DNA of 64,000 bases from Curtobacterium sp. 458 (GTDB lineage: Bacteria; Actinomycetota; Actinomycetes; Actinomycetales; Microbacteriaceae). The notes beneath the pieces were generated by a model. The model had not been told where the DNA came from, made no database searches, and was given only the letters and a program-made list of their open reading frames with translations. The position numbers and the translations under genes were made by a program. The stretch covers positions 2,431,830-2,495,829 of the forward strand of contig NZ_CP129104.1 of the NCBI RefSeq assembly GCF_030406605.1, in the 5' to 3' direction. Positions 34,999-42,942 of the stretch are shown here, in pieces. How positions within the stretch are numbered: the stretch's first letter is position 1; every line of letters begins with the position of its first letter.

Positions 34999-35421
34999 GT
35001 GGCTGTCAAGATCCGTCTCAAGCGTCTCGGTAAGATCCGTGCGCCGTACTACCGCATCGTCGTCGCGGACTCGCACACCAAGCGCGACGGCCGTTCGATC
35101 GAGGAGATCGGCAAGTACCACCCCACCGAGGAGCCCTCGGTCATCGAGATCGACTCGGACCGTGCGCAGTACTGGCTCTCCGTCGGCGCGCAGCCGACCG
35201 AGCAGGTCGCCGCGCTGCTCAAGCTCACCGGTGACTGGGCGAAGTTCAAGGGCGAGAAGGACACCGCCTCCAAGGTGAAGGTCGCGGAGCCGAAGCAGGC
35301 CTTCGTCGCCGACTCCTCGAAGAAGGCCGTCCTCAAGCCGAAGTCGGAGAAGAAGGCGGAGGCCCCGGCCGCCGCTGAGGAGACTCCGGCCGACGACGCA
35401 GCCGAGACGACCGAGGCGTAA
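34999..35421 (+). CDS. rpsP: 30S ribosomal protein S16
   Basis: The 140-residue product starts [24 protein letters not shown], diagnostic of S16, and has a lysine/alanine/glutamate-rich C-terminal tail of about 45 residues, as is common in actinobacteria. The start is the GTG at 34999, preceded by AACAGGAG; an in-frame ATG at 34942 would add 19 unrelated residues. It heads the rpsP-khpA-rimM-trmD operon. About 143 bp of upstream DNA after the flavoenzyme gene should contain the promoter, but I see no convincing -35/-10 pair. Confidence 0.97.
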   Translation: MAVKIRLKRLGKIRAPYYRIVVADSHTKRDGRSIEEIGKYHPTEEPSVIEIDSDRAQYWLSVGAQPTEQVAALLKLTGDWAKFKGEKDTASKVKVAEPKQAFVADSSKKAVLKPKSEKKAEAPAAAEETPADDAAETTEA

Positions 35422-35425
35422 TTCC

Positions 35426-35662
35426 TTGCTCGAATCCGCGCTGACGCACCTCGTCAAGGGGATCGTCGATCACCCGGACGACGTGCGCGTCGCCAGTTCC
35501 ACCTCCGCGCGGGGCGAGGTCCTCGAGGTGCGTGTGCACCCCGAGGACCTCGGCCGCGTGATCGGTCGCGCCGGACGGACCGCAAAGGCGCTCCGCACCC
35601 TCGTCTCGGCTCTCGCCGACGGCAAGCGGGTGCGGGTCGACGTGGTCGACACCGATTCCTAG
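35426..35662 (+). CDS. khpA: KH-domain RNA-binding protein (KhpA/YlqC)
   Basis: A 78-residue single KH-domain protein: HPEDLGRVIGRAGRTAKALRTLVSAL carries the GxxG loop (GRAG) that grips single-stranded RNA. In other Gram-positive bacteria KhpA pairs with KhpB/Jag and influences cell length and sRNA binding. Its position between rpsP and rimM is conserved. The start is TTG 35426, four bases after the rpsP stop, so translation is likely coupled. Confidence 0.93.
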   Translation: MLESALTHLVKGIVDHPDDVRVASSTSARGEVLEVRVHPEDLGRVIGRAGRTAKALRTLVSALADGKRVRVDVVDTDS

Positions 35663-35681
35663 GGAGACGACCCAGCTCCGG

Positions 35682-36239
35682 GTGGGTCGCATCACGAAGG
35701 CGCACGGGCTCAAGGGCGGCATCAAGCTCGAGCTCTACACCGACGACCCGGATCGTCGGTTCACGTCCGGAGCGACCTTCACGCTCCAGGTCCCGGAAGA
35801 CTCCCCGTGGTCGGGCAAGACCATCACGCTGGACGAACTCCGCTGGTACAACGGCCACCCGGTCGCCTTCTTCGAGGGCATCGAGGACCGCACCGCCGCT
35901 GAGACGCTCGCGCGGGCCATCCTCTGGGTCGAGCAGGACACCGACGCCGAGACCGGCGAGGACGACGCCTGGTACGACCACCAGCTGGTCGGACTCCGCG
36001 TGCTCCGCGACGGCGTCGAGGTCGGCACCGTCGCACGCGTCGACCACCTCCCGGCGCAGGACCTCCTCGCCATCGACACCCCGGACCGCGGCGAGGTGCT
36101 CGTGCCCTTCGTCTCGGCGATCGTGCCCGCGGTCGACATCGCCGCCGGGACCGTCACGGTGACCCCGCCGACCGGGCTGTTCGAGGACCCCGAGGACACC
36201 TCCCGTCCCGAGACGGTCTCGCCGTCCGACCAGGGGTAG
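35682..36239 (+). CDS. rimM: Ribosome maturation factor RimM
   Basis: Assembly factor of the 30S subunit that binds S19 and acts on the 3-prime domain of 16S rRNA. The 185-residue protein starts [27 protein letters not shown] and has the C-terminal PRC-barrel part [18 protein letters not shown] and IPFV-like [16 protein letters not shown]. The GTG at 35682 is the first usable codon, although the nearest ribosome binding site (GGGAG, 35662-35666) is 15 bases away, which is long. trmD follows after four bases. Confidence 0.95.
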   Translation: MGRITKAHGLKGGIKLELYTDDPDRRFTSGATFTLQVPEDSPWSGKTITLDELRWYNGHPVAFFEGIEDRTAAETLARAILWVEQDTDAETGEDDAWYDHQLVGLRVLRDGVEVGTVARVDHLPAQDLLAIDTPDRGEVLVPFVSAIVPAVDIAAGTVTVTPPTGLFEDPEDTSRPETVSPSDQG

Positions 36240-36243
36240 CGCC

Positions 36244-36939
36244 GTGCGCATCGACATCGTCACGATCTTCCCCGAGTTCTTCTCGGTGCTCGACGTCTCG
36301 CTGCTCGGCAAGGCGCGCGTCGACGGACTGCTCGACCTCCACGTGCACGACCTGCGTGACTGGACCACCGACCGGCACCGCACCGTCGACGACACCCCGT
36401 ACGGCGGCGGTGCCGGCATGGTGATGAAGCCCGAGCCGTGGGCGCTGGCGCTCGAGTCGGTCCTGCGGTCCGACGGCTCGTCGACGCTCGTGGTCCCCAC
36501 ACCTGCGGGCACCCGGTTCACCCAGTCGATCGCTCGGTCGCTCGCGTCGACCTCGGACCACCTCGTGTTCGCCTGCGGGCGGTACGAGGGCATCGACGCG
36601 CGCGTGTTCGCGTGGGCGTCCGAGCGGGCCGACGTCGTCGAGCTGTCGCTGGGTGACTACGTGCTGAACGGCGGCGAGGTCGCGGCGATGGCGATGATCG
36701 AAGCCGTCGGGCGGCTCGTGCCGGGCGTCGTCGGCAACCCGGAGTCGCTCGTCGAGGAGTCCCACGAGGACGGCCTGCTCGAGTACCCCTCGTACACGAA
36801 GCCCTCGTCGTGGCGCGGTCTCGACGTGCCCGACGTCCTGCTCAGCGGGCACCACGCCCGCGTCGCCGCGTGGCGGCACGAGCAGCAGGTCGAGCGCACG
36901 CGACGCGTGCGGCCGGACCTGCTGCCGGAACCGGAGTAG
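36244..36939 (+). CDS. trmD: tRNA (guanine-37-N1)-methyltransferase
   Basis: Methylates G37 of tRNAs reading CNN codons to prevent frameshifting. The 231-residue SPOUT-class protein shows [44 protein letters not shown] and the knot region [25 protein letters not shown] 36244 is the start. It ends the rpsP operon, and a B-type palindrome begins 16 bases after its stop. Confidence 0.97.
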   Translation: MRIDIVTIFPEFFSVLDVSLLGKARVDGLLDLHVHDLRDWTTDRHRTVDDTPYGGGAGMVMKPEPWALALESVLRSDGSSTLVVPTPAGTRFTQSIARSLASTSDHLVFACGRYEGIDARVFAWASERADVVELSLGDYVLNGGEVAAMAMIEAVGRLVPGVVGNPESLVEESHEDGLLEYPSYTKPSSWRGLDVPDVLLSGHHARVAAWRHEQQVERTRRVRPDLLPEPE

Positions 36940-36955
36940 CCGGCTCCGCCGTCCC

Positions 36956-36997
36956 GGCCTGGAGGCGCGGTGCGGGCCCGCACCGTGCCTCCAGTCC
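36956..36997. terminator. B-type palindrome after trmD
   Basis: Same 42-bp unit as 31861-31902 with two mismatches in the right arm (TGCCTCCAGTCC instead of CGCCTCCAGGCC). It lies between the convergent trmD and map genes and probably ends the rpsP operon transcript. Confidence 0.7.
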
Positions 36998-37045
36998 GTC
37001 TACCGGGCACGCTGGCGGCCGCGCCCGTCCTGCCGGTCGGCTGGT

Positions 37046-37108
37046 CGCGTTGGTCGCAGGAAGTGTCGCGGATGGCCCGCCGAGCCGACCCGTCCTGCGA
37101 CCAGCGCG
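37046..37108. repeat. 16-bp inverted repeat between trmD and map
   Basis: CGCGTTGGTCGCAGGA (37046-37061) and TCCTGCGACCAGCGCG (37093-37108) pair over 16 positions with one G-T wobble around a 31-nt loop. It is unrelated to the A, B or C families. It could be the terminator of map, a structured 3-prime UTR or a small RNA. Confidence 0.6.
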
Positions 37109-37154
37109 CTGCACGCGGCATGTCGTGCAACCGGGCGGTGACGCCTTCCGCCCG

Positions 37155-37946
37155 TCAGGAGGCGGCCTCGGCGCGCTGGGCGCGCCGCAGGGTGAGGACC
37201 TCGGGGCCGGCCTCGGTGACGGCCACCGTGTGCTCGACGTGCGCGGCGCGCGAGCCGTCGGCGCTCTTCAGGGTCCAGCCGTCGTCGTCCTGGTACAGCT
37301 CGTCCGTGCCCTGCATGAGCCACGGTTCGATCGCGACCACCAGGCCGGGACGGAGCTTCAGCCCGCGACCGGGTCGACCGTCGTTCGGGACGTGCGGTTC
37401 GCCGTGCATCGTCCGGCCGACACCGTGGCCACCGAACTGTGTGTTGACGGCGTAGCCGGCCTCGTGCGCGACGTGGCCGATGGCGTACGAGACGTCGCCG
37501 AGCTTGTTCCCGACACGGAACTGCGCGATGCCCGCGGCCAGCGCCCGTTCGACCGTGTCCACGAGCCGCTGGTCGTCGTCGCGCGGTGTGCCGACCTGCA
37601 CCGTCACGGCCGAGTCCGCGACCCAGCCGTCGACGCTCGCGGCGAAGTCGAGGCTGACCAGGTCGCCGTCGACGAGCACGCGGTCGTACGGTAGGCCGTG
37701 CAGGGCGGCGTCGTTGACCGAGGTGCACAGGTTCCTGCCGAAGGGGCTCTTGCCGAACGACGGGTGGTAGTCGACGTAGCAGCTCTCGGCGCCGCGGTCC
37801 GCGATCATGCTGGCGGCCACCCGGTCGAGGTCGAGCAGGTTCACCCCGACGTCGACCGTCTCGAGCAGTTCGTCGAGGACGTCGGCGACGAAGCGGCCGG
37901 TGACGCGGAGGCCGTCGAGTTCGGCGGGCGTGCGGAGTTCGATCAT
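37155..37946 (-). CDS. map: Methionine aminopeptidase, type I
   Basis: Removes the initiator methionine from nascent proteins. The 263-residue protein has the pita-bread fold motifs: VDYHPSFGKSPFGRNLCTSVNDAALHG, the metal ligands in LVSLDFAASVDGWVADSA, GHGVGRTMHGEPHVPN, and VVAIEPWLMQG, ending HVEHTVAVTEAG. No N-terminal SH3-binding extension is present. On the reverse strand the ATG at 37946 lies six bases from CAGGAT, the same arrangement as ybdK, so it is probably leaderless. It is divergent from rplS. Confidence 0.96.
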   Translation of the reverse strand: MIELRTPAELDGLRVTGRFVADVLDELLETVDVGVNLLDLDRVAASMIADRGAESCYVDYHPSFGKSPFGRNLCTSVNDAALHGLPYDRVLVDGDLVSLDFAASVDGWVADSAVTVQVGTPRDDDQRLVDTVERALAAGIAQFRVGNKLGDVSYAIGHVAHEAGYAVNTQFGGHGVGRTMHGEPHVPNDGRPGRGLKLRPGLVVAIEPWLMQGTDELYQDDDGWTLKSADGSRAAHVEHTVAVTEAGPEVLTLRRAQRAEAAS

Positions 37947-37976
37947 GCGACCATCCTGCCGGGAGCCGCGTTCGTT

Positions 37977-38005
37977 TTGTGTCCTGGACGTCGTGTGGCA
38001 AGATT
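37977..38005 (+). promoter_or_regulatory. Candidate rplS promoter
   Basis: TTGTGT (37977-37982) and AAGATT (38000-38005, or CAAGAT one base earlier) are separated by 17 (or 16) bp. This would give a leader of more than 110 nt before rplS. The region is noticeably less GC-rich than its surroundings. Confidence 0.4.
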
Positions 38006-38124
38006 GATCGCTGTGCCCTGGCTGGACTCTGCCACGGGGGAGTCGCCGACACCGGGCACGAACCACACACTTTCCGAAACCGATCCGCGGCGACCCGTGT
38101 GCGTCCGCAGAGAGTAGACCCATC

Positions 38125-38481
38125 ATGAGCCAGCTCCTCGACTCCGTCGACGCAGCGTCGCTGCGCACCGACGTCCCCGACTTCCGCCCCGGCGACACCA
38201 TCAAGGTGCACGTCAACATCATCGAGGGCACCCGCTCGCGTATCCAGGTCTTCCAGGGTGTCGTCATCGCGCGCCAGGGCCACGGCCTCGGCGAGACCTT
38301 CAAGGTCCGCAAGGTGAGCTTCCAGGTCGGCGTCGAGCGCTGGTTCCCGGTGCACTCGCCGATCATCGACCACATCGAGGTCGTCACCCGCGGTGACGTC
38401 CGTCGTGCGAAGCTCTACTACCTGCGCGAGCTCCGCGGCAAGGCGGCCCGCCGCAAGATCAAGGAGAAGCGCGACGCCTGA
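38125..38481 (+). CDS. rplS: 50S ribosomal protein L19
   Basis: 118-residue large-subunit protein at the 30S-50S interface. [33 protein letters not shown] and the end [16 protein letters not shown] are diagnostic. It has its own upstream promoter candidate and a leader of about 115 nt, which might serve autoregulation. I could not find a clear stem-loop mimic of its rRNA site. lepB follows on the same strand after 154 bp. Confidence 0.97.
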   Translation: MSQLLDSVDAASLRTDVPDFRPGDTIKVHVNIIEGTRSRIQVFQGVVIARQGHGLGETFKVRKVSFQVGVERWFPVHSPIIDHIEVVTRGDVRRAKLYYLRELRGKAARRKIKEKRDA

Positions 38482-38635
38482 TCGCCTTCGCAGTGGGCGG
38501 CCGCGAGCCGGACGCCGCTGACGAGCCCTCGTCCATGTACGGTTGTGCGTGGATGGGGGCTCTTCCCGTTCCCGGACGCATCCCGTGGCACGGGGTCGCC
38601 GTCCGCGGGGGAGCCGTGCACGAACGAGAGTGGAA

Positions 38636-39379
38636 ATGACCGACACGACGAAGGAACCGACGCTGCGGCCACGCTCGGGCAAGAAGCGCAACGGCGTCCT
38701 CACCTTCATCCGCGACCTCGTCATCATCTTCATCGCGGCGTTGCTCGTGTCGTTCCTCGTCAAGACGTTCCTGATCCGCTCGTTCTACATCCCGTCGGCG
38801 TCGATGGAGAACACGCTGCAGATCAACGACCGGGTCATCGTCAACGAACTGGTGCCCGACGTGGTCTCGCTCAAGCGTGGCGACGTGGTGGTCTTCAAGG
38901 ACCCGGGTGGCTGGCTCACCGGCTCGGACGTGCCGAACGTGACCCCGACGACACCTGTCGGCAAGGCGGCCGACTGGGTCCTCACGCAGATCGGTCTGGG
39001 CACCGGCGACAGCGACGACCACCTCATCAAGCGGGTCATCGGCCTGCCGGGTGACACAGTGTCCTGCTGCAACGACCTCGGGCAGATGTCCGTCAACGGT
39101 GTGCCGATCAAGGAGCCGTACCTCAAGCTCCCGGCGGGTGCGCCGGCGTCGGCGACGAACTTCTCCGTGACGGTGCCGAAGGGCACCATCTGGGTGATGG
39201 GCGACAACCGCAACGACTCGAAGGACTCGCGGTACAACGGCGACACCCCGTCCAAGGGCTTCGTGCCGCTGTCCGACGTCACCGGACGAGCGTTCGTGAT
39301 CTCGTGGCCCACCAGCCGCTGGACGTGGCTCGACGACTACCCCGACGTCTTCGCCGGCGTCCAGGAGCGGGACGAGTGA
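38636..39379 (+). CDS. lepB: Signal peptidase I
   Basis: Membrane serine protease that cleaves secretory signal peptides outside the cytoplasmic membrane. The 247-residue protein has one membrane segment (about residues 24-47), the catalytic Ser56 in SASM, and the general base Lys132 in LIKRVIGLPGDTV. VMGDNRNDSKDSRY is the third conserved box. The ATG at 38636 is preceded by GAGAGTGG. Its stop overlaps the rnhB start by four bases (GTGA), so the two are coupled, an arrangement usual in actinobacteria. Confidence 0.97.
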   Translation: MTDTTKEPTLRPRSGKKRNGVLTFIRDLVIIFIAALLVSFLVKTFLIRSFYIPSASMENTLQINDRVIVNELVPDVVSLKRGDVVVFKDPGGWLTGSDVPNVTPTTPVGKAADWVLTQIGLGTGDSDDHLIKRVIGLPGDTVSCCNDLGQMSVNGVPIKEPYLKLPAGAPASATNFSVTVPKGTIWVMGDNRNDSKDSRYNGDTPSKGFVPLSDVTGRAFVISWPTSRWTWLDDYPDVFAGVQERDE

Positions 39380-40080
39380 CCGCGGTCCGGCCCTCCCTGC
39401 GCGTCGAGAAGCGCCTGCTCGGTGACGGGCGGGTCACGGTGATCGGCATGGACGAGGTCGGGCGCGGCGCGATCGCGGGTCCCGTCGCCGTCGGTGTCGC
39501 GGCGGTGACGATCGACATCGGCCGCGTGCCGCAGGGCCTCGCGGACTCGAAGCTCCTCAGCGCCGCCCGACGGGACGCCCTCGTGCCCGTCGTCGAGCGC
39601 TGGGCGCCCACGGCGGTGGGCATGGCGTCCGCCGAGGTCGTCGACCGGCAGGGCATCGTGCCGGCGCTCGGGCAGGCGGGTGCTGCGGCGCTCGCGCGGC
39701 TCGTGGCGGGCGGGGTGTCGCTCGACGGCGCGGTGGTCGTGCTCGACGGGTCGTTCGACTGGCTCTCCCGCGCGGTGCCGGCGGCGTCGGTCGCCGGGGT
39801 CGACCCGATCGACGTCGTCGTCCGGGTCAAGGCGGACCGGGACTGCGCGTCCGTCGCGGCCGCGTCGGTCGTCGCGAAGGTCGCCCGCGACGCGTTGATG
39901 GTGGCCGCGCACGACGACGCGCCGCACTATGCCTGGGCGTCGAACAAGGGCTACGGCTCGACGGCGCACTACGACGGAATCCGGAGCGTCGGGGCACACG
40001 CACTGCACCGGAAGTCGTGGCTGCACCAGGCGTCCACGGTCACGCTCGACGGGTTCGCGGAGCTCGACGCCGTCGGGTGA
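39376..40080 (+). CDS. rnhB: Ribonuclease HII
   Basis: Cleaves RNA in RNA-DNA hybrids, including single misincorporated ribonucleotides. The 234-residue protein has GMDEVGRGAIAGPVAVG with the first catalytic Asp/Glu, ADSKLLSAARR, VLDGSFDWL, VKADRDCASVAAASVVAKVARD and the end YAWASNKGYGSTAHYDGI. The start GTG 39376 overlaps the lepB stop. It is followed after 55 bp by the DUF2469 gene, which normally lies beside it. Confidence 0.96.
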   Translation: MTAVRPSLRVEKRLLGDGRVTVIGMDEVGRGAIAGPVAVGVAAVTIDIGRVPQGLADSKLLSAARRDALVPVVERWAPTAVGMASAEVVDRQGIVPALGQAGAAALARLVAGGVSLDGAVVVLDGSFDWLSRAVPAASVAGVDPIDVVVRVKADRDCASVAAASVVAKVARDALMVAAHDDAPHYAWASNKGYGSTAHYDGIRSVGAHALHRKSWLHQASTVTLDGFAELDAVG

Positions 40081-40135
40081 GGTGTGGCCTCGGTGTGGGA
40101 CGTGCGTACGGCATCGCCGTAGACTGTGGGGCGCG

Positions 40136-40459
40136 ATGGATGACGACGAATTCGACGACTACGACCGCGAGGTCGAACTGGCCCTGTACCGCGAGTACCG
40201 CGACGTCGTGTCGCAGTTCCGGTACGTGGTCGAGACCGAGCGACGTTTCTACCTGGCGAACGAGGTCGAACTCGTCCGCCGGGACACCGAACACGACTTC
40301 TACTTCGAGTTGTCGATGAAGGATGTCTGGGTGTGGGACGTCTACCGTTCCGATCGGTTCGTGAAATCTGTTCGGGTGCTCACCTTCAAGGACGTGAACG
40401 TCGAAGAACTGACGGCGCGCGAACTGGAATTGCCGAAGGAACTCGCACTCGACGAGTGA
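40136..40459 (+). CDS. DUF2469 family protein
   Basis: A 107-residue acidic protein conserved in actinobacteria between rnhB and yraN, function unknown. The N terminus DDDEFDDYDREVELALYREYRDVVSQFRYVVETERRFYLANEV and the following WVWDVYRSDRFVKSVRVLTFKDVNVEEL are typical. Many aromatic residues and the lack of membrane segments indicate a soluble protein. TAGACT ends ten bases before the ATG, a near-leaderless promoter. The stop codon lies inside a small inverted repeat. Confidence 0.92.
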   Translation: MDDDEFDDYDREVELALYREYRDVVSQFRYVVETERRFYLANEVELVRRDTEHDFYFELSMKDVWVWDVYRSDRFVKSVRVLTFKDVNVEELTARELELPKELALDE

Positions 40460-40476
40460 TTCTTTCTGGGAATCAC
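40456..40476. repeat. Short inverted repeat at the DUF2469 stop codon
   Basis: GTGATTC - 7 nt - GAATCAC, perfect 7-bp arms, in a locally AT-rich pocket before lsr2. It could be a weak terminator of the DUF2469 transcript or a protein-binding site in the lsr2 promoter region. Confidence 0.45.
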
Positions 40477-40512
40477 CGTCACGGGAGCGGCGGAATGCAT
40501 TTCCGTACGATA

Positions 40513-40543
40513 CCTTGATCGCGAAGACTTTCCCCGATCAAGG
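40513..40543 (+). promoter_or_regulatory. lsr2 leader hairpin covering the ribosome binding site
   Basis: CCTTGATC (40513-40520) and GATCAAGG (40536-40543) are exact reverse complements around a 15-nt loop. The right arm overlaps the AAGGAG ribosome binding site (40540-40545), five bases before the lsr2 ATG. If the transcript starts upstream of 40513, translation would be partly masked. A TACGAT at 40506-40511 could instead be the -10 box, which would make the repeat a DNA operator. Confidence 0.5.
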
Positions 40544-40550
40544 AGTCGCA

Positions 40551-40904
40551 ATGGCACAGAAGGTCACCGTCCAGCTCGTCGACGACCTCGACGATTCGCC
40601 GATCACCGCTGGAGAAGGCCGTACGGTCGAGTTCGCGTTCGACGGGTCGACGTACGAGATCGACCTCTCCAACGACAACGTCGACAAGTTCCGCGAGGCG
40701 ATCTCGGACTACGTGGCGGCCGCACGAAAGGTGAGCGGCCGTCGCTCCAGCAGCGGCGGTGGCGCGTCGAAGCCGACCCCCAAGCGTGGCAACTCGGAAG
40801 AGCTCGCGAAGATCCGCGAATGGGCGAAGGACAACGGGTACGAGGTCTCGTCCCGTGGGCGTATCTCGACCCAGGTGCAGGAGGCCTACGCGGCCGCGCA
40901 CTGA
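40551..40904 (+). CDS. lsr2: Lsr2 family nucleoid-associated protein
   Basis: H-NS-like xenogeneic silencer of actinobacteria that bridges AT-rich DNA. The 117-residue protein has the N-terminal oligomerisation domain AQKVTVQLVDDLDDSPITAGEGRTVEFAFDGSTYEIDLSNDN, a serine/glycine linker (about 65-80), and the C-terminal DNA-binding domain IREWAKDNGYEVSSRGRISTQVQEAY with the S-R-G-R-I minor-groove hook. The ribosome binding site AAGGAG is strong but lies in a hairpin. Here Lsr2 has a housekeeping neighbourhood (rnhB, yraN) rather than lysS. Confidence 0.95.
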   Translation: MAQKVTVQLVDDLDDSPITAGEGRTVEFAFDGSTYEIDLSNDNVDKFREAISDYVAAARKVSGRRSSSGGGASKPTPKRGNSEELAKIREWAKDNGYEVSSRGRISTQVQEAYAAAH

Positions 40905-40913
40905 CCGTGCGTC

Positions 40914-40949
40914 GAACGGGCTCGGGCGAGTGATCGTCCGGGCCCGTTC
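40914..40949 (+). terminator. Stem-loop terminator after lsr2
   Basis: GAACGGGCTC (40914-40923) and GGGCCCGTTC (40940-40949) form a ten-pair stem with one mismatch, starting nine bases after the lsr2 stop. A weak T-rich stretch (GTCATTCC) follows. Confidence 0.55.
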
Positions 40950-41053
40950 GTCATTCCTGCACAGCATTTTCGTTCTCCCTCTCTGTCCACAATCTCCGCT
41001 CTTCCGAACTGGGCAGTGCCGACGATGCCGCAACCTGGCGTCGGAGGCGGAAC

Positions 41054-41416
41054 ATGGCAAACGGAACGACGACACCACTCGGCGCGCACGGCGAATCCAT
41101 CGCGGCGGAGTGGTTGACGGAACGCGGTTACGAGCTGGTCGAACGCAACTGGCGGTGTGCTCGGGGCGAGATCGACCTGATCGCGTGGGACGGTGACGCG
41201 CTCGTCTTCATCGAGGTGAAGACGCGCGCAGGCGGATCGACCGGGCACCCGTTCGAGGCGATCACCGACGCGAAGGTCGCGCGGTTGCGCCGTCTCGTGC
41301 CCGCGTGGTTCTCCGAGCACCCCGACGTGCGCGCACGCTCGATCCGGATCGACGCGATCGCGGTGCACGTCGACGGTCCTCGAAGCGCCGTCGAGCACGT
41401 GGCGGGCGTCCTGTGA
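41054..41416 (+). CDS. yraN: UPF0102 / YraN family endonuclease-like protein
   Basis: A 120-residue protein of the restriction-endonuclease-like fold. GARGESIAAEWL-type start (GAHGESIAAEWLTERGYELVERNWRC), then RGEIDLIAWDGDALVFIEVKTR, which holds the E-x-D ... E-V-K nuclease-type motif. The cellular role is unclear; it is nearly always beside comM-dprA, hinting at DNA processing. Its stop overlaps the comM GTG by four bases. A lower-GC stretch precedes the ATG. Confidence 0.93.
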   Translation: MANGTTTPLGAHGESIAAEWLTERGYELVERNWRCARGEIDLIAWDGDALVFIEVKTRAGGSTGHPFEAITDAKVARLRRLVPAWFSEHPDVRARSIRIDAIAVHVDGPRSAVEHVAGVL

Positions 41417-42942
41417 CCGGCATCGGACGGGCAGCGGCGGTGGCCCTGCTCGGGGTCAGCGGGCGGCTGGTGGAGGTGGAGGCGCACCTGACCAGCCAGC
41501 TGCCGGCGTTCCGGATCATCGGGCTGCCCGACACCGCCCTCGGTGAGGCCCGCGAGCGGGTGCGCTCGGCCGCGGCGAACGCGGGGTGTCCGCTGCCGGC
41601 CAGACGCATCACCGTGAACCTCACACCCGCGGCGGTGCCGAAGCGCGGGTCGGGGTTCGACCTCGCGATCGCCATGGCCGTGCTCGCCGGCGCCGGCACG
41701 GCTCCGCACGTGTCACCGGCGACGGTCCACCTCGGCGAGCTCGGGCTCGACGGCCGGCTGCGCCCCGTGGTCGGGATCATCCCGATGCTCCTCGCCGCGC
41801 GGAACGCCGGCATCCGTCGCGCGGTGGTCCCGACCGGCAACGTCGACGAAGCCGAGATCGTCAGCGGCCTGGCCGTCACGGGGGTCGACTCGCTCCGCGC
41901 CGCGGCGATCGACGCCGGCGCCGTCCTGCCACCGGTCGACGTCGACCCGGTGGTGTCCGCTGCACCCGGCCCCGAGTCCTCGGCCCGACCGGTGCCGGAA
42001 CTCGGCGAGGTCGTCGGCAACGAGGTCGGCGTGCGAGCGGTCCTGGCGGCCGCCGCCGGTGGACACCACGTCCTCATGCTCGGGTCGCCCGGTGCCGGCA
42101 AGACCATGCTGGCCGAGCGGCTCCCCGGGATCCTGCCGGACCTCGACGACGCTGCGGCGCTCGAGGTCGCCGCCGTACGGTCGGTCGCCGGTCACGGGGT
42201 GCGGTCATGGACGCGACGGCCACCGTGGGAGGCGCCGCACCACTCCGCCTCGGCCGTCGCGCTCATCGGTGGCGGGTCCGGCGTCATCCGGCCGGGCGCC
42301 GTCTCCCGAGCGACGCACGGCGTGCTGTTCCTCGACGAAGCCCCCGAGTTCCCGCGAGCCGTGCTCGACGCGCTGCGGCAGCCGCTCGAGTCCGGGCGGA
42401 TCAGCATCCACCGGTCGGCCGGGGCCGTCGAGTTCCCTGCGCGGTGCCAGGTCGTCCTGGCGGCGAACCCGTGCCCGTGCGGGCACGCGGGCATCGCGCA
42501 CAGCGCACCGTGCGAGTGCTCGCCGAGCACCGTCCGGCGGTACCTCGCACGGTTGTCCGGGCCGCTGCTCGACCGCATCGACATCCGGGTCCAGGTCCCG
42601 CGGGTCACGTCGGCAGCGGTGCGTGGCGCCGCCGATCGGGCGCCGACGACCGCGGAGGCCCGGGCGCTCGTCGCCGCTGCCCGCGCACGAGCCGCCGCGC
42701 GACTGGCCGGGACCGGGTGGACCCGAAACGCCGACGTCGCGGGCACGTGGCTCCGACGCGACGGTCGTGGCGATCCCGGGTCGACCACGGTCATCGACAA
42801 GGCGCTCGACCGCGGCGCGATCACGATGCGCGGCTGGGACCGTGTCATGCGCCTGGCGTGGACGCTCGCGGACCTCGCCGAGGCAGACCGGCCGACCGCG
42901 GACCACGTGGCGGGAGCCCTGGCACTGCGGAGCGCGCTGTGA
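41413..42942 (+). CDS. comM: ComM / YifB family Mg-chelatase-like AAA+ ATPase
   Basis: Hexameric AAA+ branch-migration helicase that helps integrate incoming DNA during natural transformation. The 509-residue protein has an N-terminal Lon-like domain (FRIIGLPDTALGEARERVRSA), Walker A LGSPGAGKTM, Walker B GVLFLDEAPEF, and a zinc-type NPCPCGH ... CECS segment. The C-terminal Mg-chelatase lid follows. The GTG start at 41413 overlaps yraN, and dprA starts four bases before its stop, so the three are translationally linked. Confidence 0.95.
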   Translation: MTGIGRAAAVALLGVSGRLVEVEAHLTSQLPAFRIIGLPDTALGEARERVRSAAANAGCPLPARRITVNLTPAAVPKRGSGFDLAIAMAVLAGAGTAPHVSPATVHLGELGLDGRLRPVVGIIPMLLAARNAGIRRAVVPTGNVDEAEIVSGLAVTGVDSLRAAAIDAGAVLPPVDVDPVVSAAPGPESSARPVPELGEVVGNEVGVRAVLAAAAGGHHVLMLGSPGAGKTMLAERLPGILPDLDDAAALEVAAVRSVAGHGVRSWTRRPPWEAPHHSASAVALIGGGSGVIRPGAVSRATHGVLFLDEAPEFPRAVLDALRQPLESGRISIHRSAGAVEFPARCQVVLAANPCPCGHAGIAHSAPCECSPSTVRRYLARLSGPLLDRIDIRVQVPRVTSAAVRGAADRAPTTAEARALVAAARARAAARLAGTGWTRNADVAGTWLRRDGRGDPGSTTVIDKALDRGAITMRGWDRVMRLAWTLADLAEADRPTADHVAGALALRSAL

